Source: Pectobacterium versatile (GTDB lineage Bacteria; Pseudomonadota; Gammaproteobacteria; Enterobacterales; Enterobacteriaceae). Taken from it: a stretch of 64,000 nucleotides of DNA. The stretch is from assembly GCF_020166435.1 (NCBI RefSeq), contig NZ_JAINZP010000004.1:210413-274412 (forward strand). The letters are read 5' to 3'. Both the position numbers and the translations under genes were made by a program. Below are positions 41,636 through 52,663 of the stretch, piece by piece (positions within the stretch are counted from its first letter, which is position 1; each line of letters begins with the position of its first letter). The notes beneath the pieces were generated by a model. The model was not told where the DNA came from. It did no database searches and worked only from the letters and a program-made list of their open reading frames with translations.

Positions 41636-42595
41636 ATGATCAAACTCGGTATCGTGATGGACCCGATTGACACCATCAATATCAAGAAAGACACCAGCTT
41701 TGCCATGCTGCTGGAAGCACAGCGCCGTGGTTGGGAACTGCATTATATGGAGATGAACGATCTCTATATGCATGCGGGCGTCGCGCGTGCAACAACGCGT
41801 CGCCTGAGCGTCCAGTACGATTACGACGGCTGGTACGATTTCTCCGGTGAACAGGATATTGCGCTGGAAGAGTTGGATGTGGTGCTAATGCGTAAAGATC
41901 CGCCGTTCGATACGGAATTCATCTACGCCACCTATATCCTTGAACGTGCGGAAGAGAAAGGCACGCTGATCGTCAACAAGCCGCAGAGCCTGCGTGATTG
42001 CAATGAGAAGCTGTTCACCGCCTGGTTCCCGCATCTGACCCCTGATACGCTCGTTACGCGTCGTGCAGACAAACTGCGTCAGTTCCATGAAAAACACGGC
42101 GACGTCATTCTCAAACCGCTCGACGGCATGGGCGGCGCGTCTATTTTCCGTTTGAAGCAGGATGATGCCAACGTCTCGGTCATCATCGAAACGCTGACCG
42201 AACACGCGACCCGCTACTGCATGGCGCAAAACTATCTGCCTGCAATTAAAGATGGCGACAAACGCGTACTGGTGGTTGATGGCGAACCTGTGCCTTACTG
42301 TCTGGCGCGTATCCCGAAAAGCGGTGAGACACGCGGCAATCTGGCAGCTGGTGGCCGCGGTGAAGCGCGTCCGCTGACCGAAAGCGACTGGAAAATTGCC
42401 CGAGACGTCGCTCCGACGCTAAAAGCCAAAGGCCTGATTTTCGTCGGTCTGGATATTATCGGCGACCGCCTGACAGAAATTAATGTCACCAGCCCGACCT
42501 GCGTGCGCGAAATCGAAGCAGCCTACCCAGATGTTTCCATCACTGGCATGCTGATGGATGCCATTGAAAAACGTCTGGCTGCACGTATCCGCTAA
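41636..42595 (+). CDS. gshB: Glutathione synthetase
   Basis: ATP-grasp ligase of 319 residues joining gamma-glutamylcysteine and glycine. It shows [20 protein letters not shown] at the start, the ATP-grasp loop [16 protein letters not shown] near 157-172, and [20 protein letters not shown] near 265-285 with metal ligands. GGAG lies upstream of the ATG. Follows rsmE closely and precedes yqgE, the E. coli order. Confidence 0.98.
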   Translation: MIKLGIVMDPIDTINIKKDTSFAMLLEAQRRGWELHYMEMNDLYMHAGVARATTRRLSVQYDYDGWYDFSGEQDIALEELDVVLMRKDPPFDTEFIYATYILERAEEKGTLIVNKPQSLRDCNEKLFTAWFPHLTPDTLVTRRADKLRQFHEKHGDVILKPLDGMGGASIFRLKQDDANVSVIIETLTEHATRYCMAQNYLPAIKDGDKRVLVVDGEPVPYCLARIPKSGETRGNLAAGGRGEARPLTESDWKIARDVAPTLKAKGLIFVGLDIIGDRLTEINVTSPTCVREIEAAYPDVSITGMLMDAIEKRLAARIR

Positions 42596-42620
42596 TACCA
42601 GAGACACCTGACACACCATC

Positions 42621-42645
42621 CGGCCCGTGCAATACGGGCCGTTTC
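42621..42645 (+). terminator. Hairpin between gshB and yqgE
   Basis: CGGCCCGT-GCAAT-ACGGGCCG then TTTCTCC. Short U-run; a likely partial terminator within the co-oriented gene set. Confidence 0.65.
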
Positions 42646-42678
42646 TCCAACGCTGACGGATATCGATTAAAATACACA

Positions 42679-43242
42679 ATGAATTTACAGCATCACTTCC
42701 TCATTGCTATGCCAGCACTACAGGACTCTGTATTTAAACGTTCGGTGGTCTATATCTGCGAACATAATGAAGACGGAGCCATGGGGCTGATCATCAACAA
42801 ACCGATGGATCAGTTTTCCGTGGAAAATGTGCTGAAAAAGCTAAAAATAGACCCGACACCGCGCGATCCTGCCATTCGATTGGATAAACCCGTCTTCATA
42901 GGCGGCCCACTGGCCGACGATCGTGGCTTTATTCTGCATACGCCCTGCCCCGGATTTGGTTCCAGCATCAGTATTTCTGAGGACACCATGATCACCACGT
43001 CCAAAGACGTGCTGGAAACGCTAGGCACGCCCCAACAACCGAAAAATACGCTGGTCGCCTTAGGCTATTCCGCCTGGGAGAACGGCCAACTGGAAGAAGA
43101 ACTGCTGGAGAATGCCTGGCTGACGACGCCTGCCGATGAAGACATTCTGTTCCACACGCCGATTGCCGAACGCTGGCGGGCAGCGGCCAGGAAGTTGGGC
43201 ATCGATATTCATAATATCTCCACTGAAGTAGGACATGCCTGA
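42679..43242 (+). CDS. yqgE: UPF0301/AlgH family protein YqgE
   Basis: Cytosolic protein of 187 residues of the YqgE/AlgH family (DUF179), function not established. N-terminal [20 protein letters not shown] and then [19 protein letters not shown], and the central [15 protein letters not shown], are family hallmarks. Its TGA overlaps the ruvX ATG by one base, so the two are translationally coupled, as in most gammaproteobacteria. Confidence 0.93.
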   Translation: MNLQHHFLIAMPALQDSVFKRSVVYICEHNEDGAMGLIINKPMDQFSVENVLKKLKIDPTPRDPAIRLDKPVFIGGPLADDRGFILHTPCPGFGSSISISEDTMITTSKDVLETLGTPQQPKNTLVALGYSAWENGQLEEELLENAWLTTPADEDILFHTPIAERWRAAARKLGIDIHNISTEVGHA

Positions 43243-43661
43243 TGAGCAGCAGAACCATTCTTGCCTTTGATTTTGGGACAAAAAGTATCGGTGTCGCTAT
43301 CGGTCAGGAGATTACCGGTACGGCACGCGCACTGACATCGTTCAAGGCGCAGGAAGGAATACCCGACTGGCAAAAAGTGGAGAAGCTGTTGTCAGAATGG
43401 CAGCCCGATCTGGTCGTCGTCGGCCTGCCGCTCAACATGGATGGCACCGAGCAACCACTGACGGCACGGGCACGGAAGTTCGCTAACCGACTGCATGGCC
43501 GTTTTGGCATCGCTATTGAGTTACACGATGAACGCTTGAGTACAGTGGAAGCGCGAGCCGATCTCTTCGAACGCGGTGGCTTTAAAGCGCTGGATAAAGG
43601 TAGCGTAGACGCGGCTTCTGCGGTGATTATTCTGGAGAGCTGGTTCGACGCACAGCTTTAA
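43242..43661 (+). CDS. ruvX: Putative pre-16S rRNA nuclease RuvX/YqgF
   Basis: RNase-H-fold nuclease of 139 residues, implicated in 5' end maturation of 16S rRNA and formerly called a Holliday-junction resolvase. Motifs [16 protein letters not shown] (catalytic Asp near 9), [20 protein letters not shown] near 62-82, and [18 protein letters not shown] near 100-118 with acidic residues near the end. Overlaps yqgE. Confidence 0.94.
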   Translation: MSSRTILAFDFGTKSIGVAIGQEITGTARALTSFKAQEGIPDWQKVEKLLSEWQPDLVVVGLPLNMDGTEQPLTARARKFANRLHGRFGIAIELHDERLSTVEARADLFERGGFKALDKGSVDAASAVIILESWFDAQL

Positions 43662-43668
43662 AAGACAA

Positions 43669-43700
43669 TCCCGTGTAGCCGAGGATCCGACCACACGGGA
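43669..43700 (+). terminator. Hairpin after ruvX
   Basis: TCCCGTGT/ACACGGGA with a 16-base loop, directly followed by an ERIC element. No U-run of its own; weak terminator candidate. Confidence 0.45.
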
Positions 43701-43701
43701 C

Positions 43702-43973
43702 TATACCCGTCATACTTCAAATTGCATGTGCGTTGGCTGCGCTCAAATACTTGGCCCGTCGTGGGCCTCGCCCTAAAGGGCCGCAGCAAGCAGCGTTCAA
43801 ATCTACTCCAGGCAGATTTGTCACCCGAATCACTTACCTATGTAAGCTCATCGGGATGAAATGAGAGACATCCTGTCTCTCACCGGAGGCCAGCCTTTGG
43901 CTGGTCAAATTCGTTCCTGACGAATTTGTCCTTCCCTTGCCGCCTGCCTGAAATTTGAATTATTTAGGGTATA
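43702..43973. repeat. ERIC element 3 with two internal insertions
   Basis: Inverted relative to elements 1 and 2. ERIC ends are TATACCCGTCATACTTCAAA at the left and TGAATTATTTAGGGTATA at the right, with core ACCCGAATCACTTACC. The total is 272 bp. Insertion A (about 43745-43820) separates the left arm from the core. Insertion B (about 43857-43930) has hairpins GAGAGAC/GTCTCTC, CCAGCC/GGCTGG and CAAATTCGT/ACGAATTTG, and is almost identical in reverse complement to the insertion in element 2, at the same ERIC position. It fills the ruvX-fbp gap. Confidence 0.85.
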
Positions 43974-43983
43974 TAGATGTTAA

Positions 43984-44988
43984 TTAGGTATCTGGGAATT
44001 CACGGATGAAACGTTCGACATCATCAACCATAGATTCTGTTCCTACGAAGAACGGTGAGCGCTGATGCAGTTTCTCTGGCGTGATATCCAGAATACGGTT
44101 TTTACCGTCGCTGGCCTTGCCGCCTGCCTGCTCCGCCAGAAACGCCATCGGGTTGCACTCGTATAGCAAACGCAGTTTGCCTTTCGGATAGCTCGCCGTG
44201 CTCGGGTACAGGTAAATCCCGCCTTTCAGCAGATTACGGTGGAAATCTGCGACCAGTGAGCCGATGTAACGCGACGTATAAGGACGCTGCGTCTCTTCAT
44301 CCTGCTCCTGACAGTATTTGATGTATTTCTTCACGCCAGCAGGAAACTTGATGTAGTTCCCTTCGTTGATGGAATACATATTCCCTTTTTCTGGGAAGCA
44401 AACTTTTTCATGCGAGAGACAGAATACACCGAGCGACGGATCGTAGGTAAAGGCGTGAACGCCGTGACCCGTGGTATACACCAGCATGGTAGAAGAACCG
44501 TAAACGATGTAGCCCGCAGCAACCTGCTGACTACCCGGCTGTAAGAAGTCAGCTTCCGTGACTGACGTTCCCAGCGGCGTAATACGGCGATAAATAGAGA
44601 AAATCGTACCGACGGAGACGTTCACATCAATATTCGACGAACCGTCCAGCGGATCCATCAGAACCACATACTTGGCATTTTCCGCCTTATCACCTTCAAA
44701 GATAACAATTTCGTCTTCTTCTTCGGAGGCAATACCTGCTACTTCACCACGCGCTTTTAATGCAGCTTTCAGTTTCTCATTGGCATACAGATCGAGCTTC
44801 ATCTGTACTTCGCCCTGAACATTAGAAATACCGCTGGCTCCCAGGATATCAACCAGACCCGCTTTATTGATATCACGGTGAATAATCTTGGCACCCAGTT
44901 TAATAGCAGACAGCAGCGCGGTAAGCTCACCTGTGGCGTGAGAGAAATCGTGCTGTTTTTCGACGATAAATTCGCCTAACGTTTTCAT
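43984..44988 (-). CDS. fbp: Fructose-1,6-bisphosphatase, class I
   Basis: Gluconeogenic phosphatase of 334 residues (E. coli 332). It begins [20 protein letters not shown]; metal-binding [20 protein letters not shown] is near 110-130 and [20 protein letters not shown] near 265-285. I chose the ATG at 44988; a longer reading from 45066 adds a non-conserved stretch. Divergent from mpl, as in E. coli. Works against glycolysis enzymes encoded nearby. Confidence 0.97.
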   Translation of the reverse strand: MKTLGEFIVEKQHDFSHATGELTALLSAIKLGAKIIHRDINKAGLVDILGASGISNVQGEVQMKLDLYANEKLKAALKARGEVAGIASEEEDEIVIFEGDKAENAKYVVLMDPLDGSSNIDVNVSVGTIFSIYRRITPLGTSVTEADFLQPGSQQVAAGYIVYGSSTMLVYTTGHGVHAFTYDPSLGVFCLSHEKVCFPEKGNMYSINEGNYIKFPAGVKKYIKYCQEQDEETQRPYTSRYIGSLVADFHRNLLKGGIYLYPSTASYPKGKLRLLYECNPMAFLAEQAGGKASDGKNRILDITPEKLHQRSPFFVGTESMVDDVERFIREFPDT

Positions 44989-45157
44989 AACACTATTCCA
45001 GAATCTACGGATGAAAAGCGGTTTCATTTCTGCACCGCCAACGTTTGCGCATGCAGTGTAGCCCAAAGAGAAAGTGAGTACCTAGTCAAATCCATTTCTT
45101 ATGGCGGATTCATAGCGTTAGAATGTGACACAGACTCACTGTGAAGATGGAAAATGT

Positions 45158-46543
45158 ATGCGTATTCATATTTTAGGTATCTGCGGCACCTTTATGGGTG
45201 GCCTTGCCCTGCTTGCTCGTTCGCTGGGGCATGACGTCACAGGCTCAGATGCAAATGTTTATCCCCCCATGAGTACCTTACTTGAAGAGCAGGGAATCAC
45301 GCTGATTCAGGGCTACGATCCGGCACAGCTTAGCTCCGTGCCTGATTTAGTCATCATCGGTAATGCGATGACGCGCGGAAACCCGTGTGTCGAGGCCGTA
45401 CTGGAACAGGGATTACCTTACGTTTCCGGTCCACAGTGGCTGCATGATTATGTGCTGCGCGATCGCTGGGTGATTGCCGTTGCAGGAACGCATGGCAAAA
45501 CCACCACGGCGGGGATGGTCACCTGGATTCTGGAAGATTGCGGCTACCAGCCAGGCTTTGTGATCGGTGGCGTTCCCGGCAACTTCACCGTTTCCGCACG
45601 CTTGGGTGACAGCCCGTTCATGGTGCTCGAAGCCGATGAATATGATTGCGCATTCTTCGACAAGCGTTCCAAATTCGTACACTACTGCCCAAGAACGCTG
45701 GTGCTCAACAATCTTGAGTTCGATCACGCCGACATCTTTGACGATCTGAAAGCCATTCAGAAACAGTTCCATCATCTTGTACGACTGGTGCCGAGCAGCG
45801 GGAAGATCATCCTGCCAACCAACGACCTTAACCTCAAACAGGTGATGGGAATGGGATGCTGGAGCGAGCAGGAACTGGTCGGCGAAGAAGGCACATGGCG
45901 GGCACAAAAAGTGTCGACCGATGCCAGCCAATATCAGGTTTACCTGAATAAGGAACTCGTCGGTGAAGTCCACTGGAAGCTGGTGGGTGAACACAACATG
46001 CACAACGGGCTGATGGCCATCGCTGCCGCTCACCACGTCGGCGTGCTACCCGCAGATGCCTGCCGCGCGCTGGGCGGATTTATCAACGCGCGCCGCCGCC
46101 TTGAATTACGCGGTACAGAGCATGGCGTCACCGTTTATGACGATTTCGCGCACCACCCGACTGCGATTCTGGCGACGCTGTCGGCGCTACGTAGCAAGGT
46201 TGGCGGCACGGCTCGTATTCTGGCCGTACTTGAACCCCGTTCAAACACCATGAAATTGGGAATGTGCAAAAATGAACTGGCGCCGTCATTAGGTCGCGCC
46301 GATGAAGTTTTCCTATTCCAGCCCACACATATTCCGTGGCAGGTCGTAGAAGTCGCGGAAGCCTGCGTACAGCCCGCTCACTGGAGCGCGGATATTGATA
46401 CGTTGGTAGAAAACATCGTCAAAACCGCACAGCCTGGCGACCATATTCTGGTGATGAGCAACGGCGGGTTCAGCAACATCCACAATAAGCTGCTGGATAG
46501 CCTGAAGAACAAAGCGCGGAAGGCGAAAGAAGCTCAGGAATAA
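45158..46543 (+). CDS. mpl: UDP-MurNAc:L-alanyl-gamma-D-glutamyl-meso-diaminopimelate ligase
   Basis: Murein tripeptide recycling ligase of 461 residues (E. coli 457). Mur-ligase architecture: an N-terminal Rossmann-like domain MRIHILGICGTFMGGLALLA, ATP loop VAGTHGKTTTAGM near 107-119, and a C-terminal domain with YDDFAHHPTAILATL. The ATG at 45158 is preferred to one 11 codons upstream. Followed by a strong terminator and convergent purA. Confidence 0.96.
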   Translation: MRIHILGICGTFMGGLALLARSLGHDVTGSDANVYPPMSTLLEEQGITLIQGYDPAQLSSVPDLVIIGNAMTRGNPCVEAVLEQGLPYVSGPQWLHDYVLRDRWVIAVAGTHGKTTTAGMVTWILEDCGYQPGFVIGGVPGNFTVSARLGDSPFMVLEADEYDCAFFDKRSKFVHYCPRTLVLNNLEFDHADIFDDLKAIQKQFHHLVRLVPSSGKIILPTNDLNLKQVMGMGCWSEQELVGEEGTWRAQKVSTDASQYQVYLNKELVGEVHWKLVGEHNMHNGLMAIAAAHHVGVLPADACRALGGFINARRRLELRGTEHGVTVYDDFAHHPTAILATLSALRSKVGGTARILAVLEPRSNTMKLGMCKNELAPSLGRADEVFLFQPTHIPWQVVEVAEACVQPAHWSADIDTLVENIVKTAQPGDHILVMSNGGFSNIHNKLLDSLKNKARKAKEAQE

Positions 46544-46593
46544 CAGGTAGAAGCCGTTGTTGCTTACATCACGGCGGCTAAACAGTAGACAGC

Positions 46594-46620
46594 AAAAAGG
46601 ACGGGAACCCCGTCCTTTTT
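46594..46620. terminator. Bidirectional terminator mpl/purA
   Basis: AAAAAGGACGGG-AAC-CCCGTCCTTTTT; both strands end in U-runs between converging genes. Confidence 0.88.
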
Positions 46621-46652
46621 CATCTTCGCATCACCCGTTAAGGGTGGCAAAA

Positions 46653-47984
<1,332 letters not shown>

Positions 47985-48016
47985 CTACCATCTCATTTGG
48001 ATGCTTTCAGTACTTT

Positions 48017-48032
48017 TAGCACACGATTGCGC
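48017..48032. promoter_or_regulatory. Possible PurR box upstream of purA
   Basis: Read on the minus strand GCGCAATCGTGTGCTA matches the PurR consensus ACGCAAACGTTTGCGT at about 11 of 16 positions, including the central CG. It lies 66 bp upstream of the purA start. purA is a known PurR target in E. coli. Confidence 0.4.
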
Positions 48033-48050
48033 ACATTTTTCCGCTTAATT

Positions 48051-48251
48051 TTAGCCACCCATCCGGCTACGCAACATGTAGTAGATCACGCACCCTGCAA
48101 CAACTATTCCGCCGCCAAAACGGCGCAAAATAGTATCCGGCAACTGCGCTATTCCCAAAATCATACGTCGCCAGAGTCGAGGAAACAGCAGCGGCCCCAG
48201 CCCTTCAAGCACCAAAACCAGCCCAAGCGCCAGCCAAATCGTTGAATTCAT
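48051..48251 (-). CDS. yjeT: DUF2065 small membrane protein YjeT
   Basis: Inner-membrane protein of 66 residues with two hydrophobic segments (IWLALGLVLVLEGLGPLLFP and GGGIVVAGCVIYYMLRSRMG). The family is conserved between hflC and purA; its function is unknown. The ATG at 48251 (MNSTIWLALG) matches E. coli YjeT (65 residues); a longer reading to 48323 adds a non-conserved extension across the hflC terminator. Confidence 0.92.
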   Translation of the reverse strand: MNSTIWLALGLVLVLEGLGPLLFPRLWRRMILGIAQLPDTILRRFGGGIVVAGCVIYYMLRSRMGG

Positions 48252-48321
48252 AACCCCCCCTTTTCCCACTTCGAATACAAGCAGGAGCAAACCCTTAGAC
48301 ATATCTCTGCCAGAAAATGGC

Positions 48322-48352
48322 AAAAAAAAGCCCGGAGAAAGAACCCGGGCTT
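48322..48352 (-). terminator. hflC terminator
   Basis: On the minus strand AAGCCCGGG-TTCTTT-CTCCGGGCTT followed by TTTTTTG. Intrinsic terminator closing the hfq-hflXKC transcript before yjeT. Confidence 0.87.
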
Positions 48353-48375
48353 GATGGGACGTCAGTTAATGACTA

Positions 48376-49371
48376 TCAGCGGCGTGGTACCATGCTGCTG
48401 TCCGGCGACTTCATGTAGCGGAAGAAGTCGCTATCCGGGCTGAGAACCATGACGTCCTGATTATTACTGAAGCTGCTTTCGTAAGCACGCAGGCTACGAA
48501 CGAAAGAGTAGAAGTCAGGATCTTCACTGAATGCGTTAGCGAACAGTTTCGCCGCTTCGGCATCCCCTTCACCACGGGTAATACGCCCTTGACGCTCAGC
48601 TTCAGCCAGCGTACGGGTAACTTCATAGTCTGCCGTCGCTTTCAGCTTTTCAGCTTCTTCCTGACCTTGTGAACGGTGGCGACGCGCTACCGCTTCACGC
48701 TCTGCACGCATACGTTGGTAAATAGCGTCAGACACTTCAGTTGGCAGGTTGATTTGCTTAATTCGCACATCGATAACCTCAATACCCAGCGCAGCCATGC
48801 TGTTAGGGTTGATGTGAGGCTCGTTGCTCGCCGTCTCTTTCTCGACACGTGCAGCAGCAGAAGCAATCGCATTATCGGCCTCGGTCGTTTCACCGGTACC
48901 CGTATTCAGCGCTTCACGCACGTCGGACATCAGTTGACCACGTGAGTCGGTAACGATGCCTTTTACATCCAGACGACCAATCTCGGAACGCAGACGGTCA
49001 CTGAATTTACGTTTCAGCAGTACTTCAGCCTGAGAGATGTCACCACCGCCCGTTGCCAGATAATAGCGGCTGAAATCGCTGATACGCCATTTCAGGTAGG
49101 AATCGACAATCAGGTCTTTTTGCTCTTTAGTGATAAAGCGGTCAGCCTGGTTTTCCATAGTCTGAATACGCGCATCCAGCATTTTCACTGAATCGATAAA
49201 TGGAATCTTGAACTGCAATCCCGGCGCATAAATCAGCGGTTTGTTGTCGTCATCACGCAATACTTTGCCAAAACGCATCACGATGCCGCGCTGGCCTTCC
49301 TGCACCACAAACAGTGACGCATAGACCACCATCAGTACCAGGATCAGGATAAATAGTAAGGGCTTACGCAT
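48376..49371 (-). CDS. hflC: FtsH modulator HflC
   Basis: SPFH/prohibitin-family inner-membrane protein of 331 residues. One N-terminal TM segment (LLFILILVLMVVYASLFVV, about 4-22), then the periplasmic SPFH domain and a C-terminal coiled-coil rich in Glu/Ala (RSQGQEEAEKLKATADYEVT). With HflK it forms a large cage around the FtsH protease and modulates membrane-protein turnover and lambda lysogeny. Three bases after hflK. Confidence 0.97.
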   Translation of the reverse strand: MRKPLLFILILVLMVVYASLFVVQEGQRGIVMRFGKVLRDDDNKPLIYAPGLQFKIPFIDSVKMLDARIQTMENQADRFITKEQKDLIVDSYLKWRISDFSRYYLATGGGDISQAEVLLKRKFSDRLRSEIGRLDVKGIVTDSRGQLMSDVREALNTGTGETTEADNAIASAAARVEKETASNEPHINPNSMAALGIEVIDVRIKQINLPTEVSDAIYQRMRAEREAVARRHRSQGQEEAEKLKATADYEVTRTLAEAERQGRITRGEGDAEAAKLFANAFSEDPDFYSFVRSLRAYESSFSNNQDVMVLSPDSDFFRYMKSPDSSMVPRR

Positions 49372-49374
49372 CGA

Positions 49375-50634
49375 TTATTCTCTCCCTACTCGAGTGAAGT
49401 CATCACGCTGCGCATTTGCTCTGCGCTGATCCATGATATTTCCATTGTTACTGCTGCGCGTCTGGTTGCTATTCGTCGCACCGCTGCTGTTGCCAGGCAA
49501 ACGCAGTGGGCTAGCGCTGCTGCTGTTATTGCTTTGCGTATTGTCACTGCCTTGTCCACGCAGCATCTGATCCAACGGCAGCACCATCAGGTTGCCCCCC
49601 TTGTCATTGACCAGAACTTTACGGGTATGACTCAGCACGCGTTCCATGGTTTCGATATACAAACGCTCGCGGGTGATTTCAGGGGCCGCTTTATATTCCG
49701 GTAAGACTCTGGCAAAACGGGCAACTTCACCCTGAGCTTCCAGAACAGTACGGGTTTTATAAGCGCGAGACTCTTCCAGAATACGCTGAGCCTGACCGTT
49801 GGCACGCGGTTGCACTTCGTTCGCGTAGGCTTCCGCTTCACGAATATACTGCTGTTCGTTTTCACGCGCGGCAATCGCATCATCAAACGCGGCCTTCACT
49901 TCTTCCGGCGGACGCGCGGTCTGGAAGTTGACGTCCAGCAGCGTGATACCCATGTTGTACGGACGAACGGTTTCTTCCAGTACACGCTGAGTATCTGTAC
50001 GCACAATGGTACGGCCTTCCGTCAAAATTTTGTCCATCGTGTACTTACCAATAACGCCGCGCAGCGCGCTGTCAGTTGCCTGACGCAGGCTGTCATCCGC
50101 ATTGGTTACACTGAACAGATATTGTTCTGGCTGCGTGACACGATACTGCACGTTCATTTCAACGCGCACGACGTTTTCATCTGACGTCAACATCACGCCC
50201 GACGTCGCCAGTTCACGCACCGATTCAACGTTCACCGCGCGAACAGAATCGATAAAGGTCGGTTTCCAGTTAAGACCCGGACCAACCAAATGGCTGAACT
50301 TACCAAAGCGCGTGACGACACCGCGTTCCGCTTCTTTAATGGTATAGAAACCAGTAGCAGCCCAGATGACAACCGCAGCGACGGCAGCGATACCGACGAT
50401 CCGGCCACCCAATGCTGGGCCACCAGAATTTCCACTGTTGCTTGAGCCAGAACCTTTTCCGCCACCCAGATCGCTGAGTTTTTTGCTCAGTTTACGGAAG
50501 ATGTCGTCCAGATCCGGCGGCCCCTGATCTCGGCCACCTTTATTGTTATTTCCGCCAGAGTTGCCGCCATTATTGCTGCTGCTCCCCCACGGGTCGCGGT
50601 CTTGTCCGTTATTACCGGGCTGATTCCACGCCAT
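49375..50634 (-). CDS. hflK: FtsH modulator HflK
   Basis: Partner of HflC, 419 residues. A cytoplasmic Gly/Asn/Ser-rich N-terminal tail (about 1-75) precedes the TM segment GIAAVAAVVIWAATGFYTI near 80-100, then the SPFH domain (VVTRFGKFSHLVGPGLNWKP). An Asn/Ser-rich low-complexity C-terminal tail follows (QSNNSSSASPLRLPGNSSGA). Low-complexity tails are normal for the family. Sits between hflX and hflC. Confidence 0.97.
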   Translation of the reverse strand: MAWNQPGNNGQDRDPWGSSSNNGGNSGGNNNKGGRDQGPPDLDDIFRKLSKKLSDLGGGKGSGSSNSGNSGGPALGGRIVGIAAVAAVVIWAATGFYTIKEAERGVVTRFGKFSHLVGPGLNWKPTFIDSVRAVNVESVRELATSGVMLTSDENVVRVEMNVQYRVTQPEQYLFSVTNADDSLRQATDSALRGVIGKYTMDKILTEGRTIVRTDTQRVLEETVRPYNMGITLLDVNFQTARPPEEVKAAFDDAIAARENEQQYIREAEAYANEVQPRANGQAQRILEESRAYKTRTVLEAQGEVARFARVLPEYKAAPEITRERLYIETMERVLSHTRKVLVNDKGGNLMVLPLDQMLRGQGSDNTQSNNSSSASPLRLPGNSSGATNSNQTRSSNNGNIMDQRRANAQRDDFTRVGRE

Positions 50635-50730
50635 GTTTTAGCTCCATTCTTTATGATAGGTGTTCTTCAGGTTCAATATCCCAGAGTCCGTCAGACTATT
50701 TCACCGTTCAGACTGTTTATGCCAGTCAAA

Positions 50731-52011
50731 TCAGACAATATAGTCCATCAGTTCCTGCTCTTTTTTGCAGAGGCGGCGCCAGTCAGCAATCGGCATACGA
50801 ATAACCAGACCAATTTGCCCATCCTCTTCAATCCATTCTTTTTCTATTGCCTGAAGCTGGTAAAAACGACTACGCAAGCGTCCTGCCTGCGGGGGAAGAT
50901 GCAAGGTATGTTGTGCGATTTCCCCGGAAAGTCGCTCAGTCAATGCCTGAAATAGCAACGGAATACCGTCTCCGGTCTGTGCTGAAAGCCAGACCCGTAC
51001 CGGTAGATTTTCTTCGTTGCGATCGATACGCGGAACGAAATCATCCAGCATATCAATCTTGTTCATTACCAACAGCGCAGGTATTTCATCTGCCTCAATT
51101 TCCGCCAGTACGTCATCAACCGCATCAATATTCTCGTCAAGACGAGGGTCTGCGGCATCAACAACGTGCAACAGCAGCGAGGCCTGACGTGTTTCCTGTA
51201 GTGTAGCCTTAAACGCAGCCACCAAATCGTGAGGTAACTGCCGGATAAAACCTACGGTATCCGCCAGCACTGTATCACCGACATCATCCACTTGAATGCG
51301 GCGCAATGTTGGATCCAGAGTGGCAAATAACTGATCGGCGGCATAAACGCCTGCCGATGTAATCTTGTTAAACAGCGTGGATTTACCCGCGTTGGTATAG
51401 CCCACCAGCGAAACGGTGGGAACATCGGCACGAACCCGCGACCGACGCCCCTGTTCACGCTGTTTTTCTACCCGTTCGAGACGCGACAGTATCTGACTGA
51501 TACGGTTACGCAATAAACGACGGTCGGTTTCAAGCTGGGTTTCACCCGGGCCACGCAGACCAATACCGCCTTTCTGACGTTCAAGGTGCGTCCAACCGCG
51601 AACCAACCGGGTTGCAAGGTGGCGCAGCTGTGCCAGTTCTACCTGTAATTTCCCTTCGTGAGTACGCGCACGCTGGGCAAAAATATCTAAAATCAATCCG
51701 GTACGGTCGATTACTCGGCACTCGCACAAACGCTCCAGATTACGCTCTTGGGCCGGCGTCAGTGCATGATCAAACAGCACGACAAACGCGCCAGTTTCTT
51801 TTACTGCCTGAGCAATTTCTTCGGCTTTGCCTTCCCCAACAAAATACTTGGGATGAGGAGCCTTACGGCTACCAGTAACAACCTGCAAAGACTCGATACC
51901 GGCAGAAGAAACCAGAGACTCAAACTCCAGCAGATCTTCCGTATCTCTATCTTGCGAGAAATAAATATGAACTAATATGGCCCGTTCACCTGATTCATAA
52001 CGGTCAAACAA
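50731..52011 (-). CDS. hflX: Ribosome-rescue GTPase HflX
   Basis: Obg/HflX GTPase of 426 residues that splits stalled or heat-damaged ribosomes. The N-terminal HflX domain ([40 protein letters not shown]) is followed by the G domain with [14 protein letters not shown] near 204-217, [14 protein letters not shown] and NKIDML. The start codon is TTG at 52011 with AGAGG nine bases before; the resulting N-terminus [15 protein letters not shown] matches the family, so the TTG is accepted. Between hfq and hflK. Confidence 0.97.
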   Translation of the reverse strand: MFDRYESGERAILVHIYFSQDRDTEDLLEFESLVSSAGIESLQVVTGSRKAPHPKYFVGEGKAEEIAQAVKETGAFVVLFDHALTPAQERNLERLCECRVIDRTGLILDIFAQRARTHEGKLQVELAQLRHLATRLVRGWTHLERQKGGIGLRGPGETQLETDRRLLRNRISQILSRLERVEKQREQGRRSRVRADVPTVSLVGYTNAGKSTLFNKITSAGVYAADQLFATLDPTLRRIQVDDVGDTVLADTVGFIRQLPHDLVAAFKATLQETRQASLLLHVVDAADPRLDENIDAVDDVLAEIEADEIPALLVMNKIDMLDDFVPRIDRNEENLPVRVWLSAQTGDGIPLLFQALTERLSGEIAQHTLHLPPQAGRLRSRFYQLQAIEKEWIEEDGQIGLVIRMPIADWRRLCKKEQELMDYIV

Positions 52012-52105
52012 GCGAGTAACCTCTCAAACGAGCAAAAAACACCACAGCGAAGGGGCCGAGCGATGCGTCCAGCTCTCCCGCGCCGTGGTGAATTGACAAT
52101 ACGCC

Positions 52106-52405
52106 TTACTCGGCGTCATCAGCTTCTGGCGACTGCTGCTGAGCAGTCGTGTTACTACCGTGATAGTTGTTGCTGCCGCCTGGATTGTTGCTATGGTGAG
52201 AGACTGGGCGAGAAGGAACAACTGTAGAGATAGCGTGCTTATAAACCATCTGACTGACCGTGTTTTTCAACAAAATCACGAACTGATCGAAAGATTCGAT
52301 CTGACCTTGCAACTTAATACCGTTCACCAAATAAATCGAAACCGGAACACGTTCACGACGCAAAGCGTTCAAGAACGGATCTTGCAAAGATTGCCCCTTA
52401 GCCAT
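52106..52405 (-). CDS. hfq: RNA chaperone Hfq
   Basis: Homohexameric Sm-like RNA chaperone of 99 residues that anneals small RNAs to mRNAs. Sm1 and Sm2 cover residues 1-65 ([20 protein letters not shown], then [12 protein letters not shown] near 55-66) and are essentially identical to E. coli. The flexible C-terminal tail is rich in Ser, Asn, His, Gly and Gln and is a little shorter than E. coli. Located 94 bp before hflX; an ERIC element lies between it and miaA. Confidence 0.98.
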   Translation of the reverse strand: MAKGQSLQDPFLNALRRERVPVSIYLVNGIKLQGQIESFDQFVILLKNTVSQMVYKHAISTVVPSRPVSHHSNNPGGSNNYHGSNTTAQQQSPEADDAE

Positions 52406-52537
52406 TCTATATTTTCCTTATTTGTATGTTGTTTGTAACAAAGAACCCTATGGCTCTAAAATAACGGTGTAAAAAACTTGCACGCTGAGACTCATCGATT
52501 GTACACAATCACTCAACCTATGCACTAACAACCTGTC

Positions 52538-52663
52538 CACTCGTCATACTTCAAGTTGCATATGCGTTGGCTGCGCTCACTCACCCGAATCACTTACCTG
52601 AGTAAGCTCATCGGGACTCCTTCCCTTGCCGCCTTTCTGAAACTTGAATTATTTAAAGTGTAT
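52538..52663. repeat. ERIC element 4 between miaA and hfq
   Basis: About 126 bp, uninterrupted, inverted like element 3: CGTCATACTTCAAGTTGCAT at the left, core ACCCGAATCACTTACCTGAG, right end TTGAATTATTTAAAGTGTAT. Its terminal 15 bases overlap the 3' end of miaA and supply that gene's stop codon. It lies inside a normally cotranscribed gene set, so its hairpin should appear in the miaA-hfq RNA. Confidence 0.88.
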
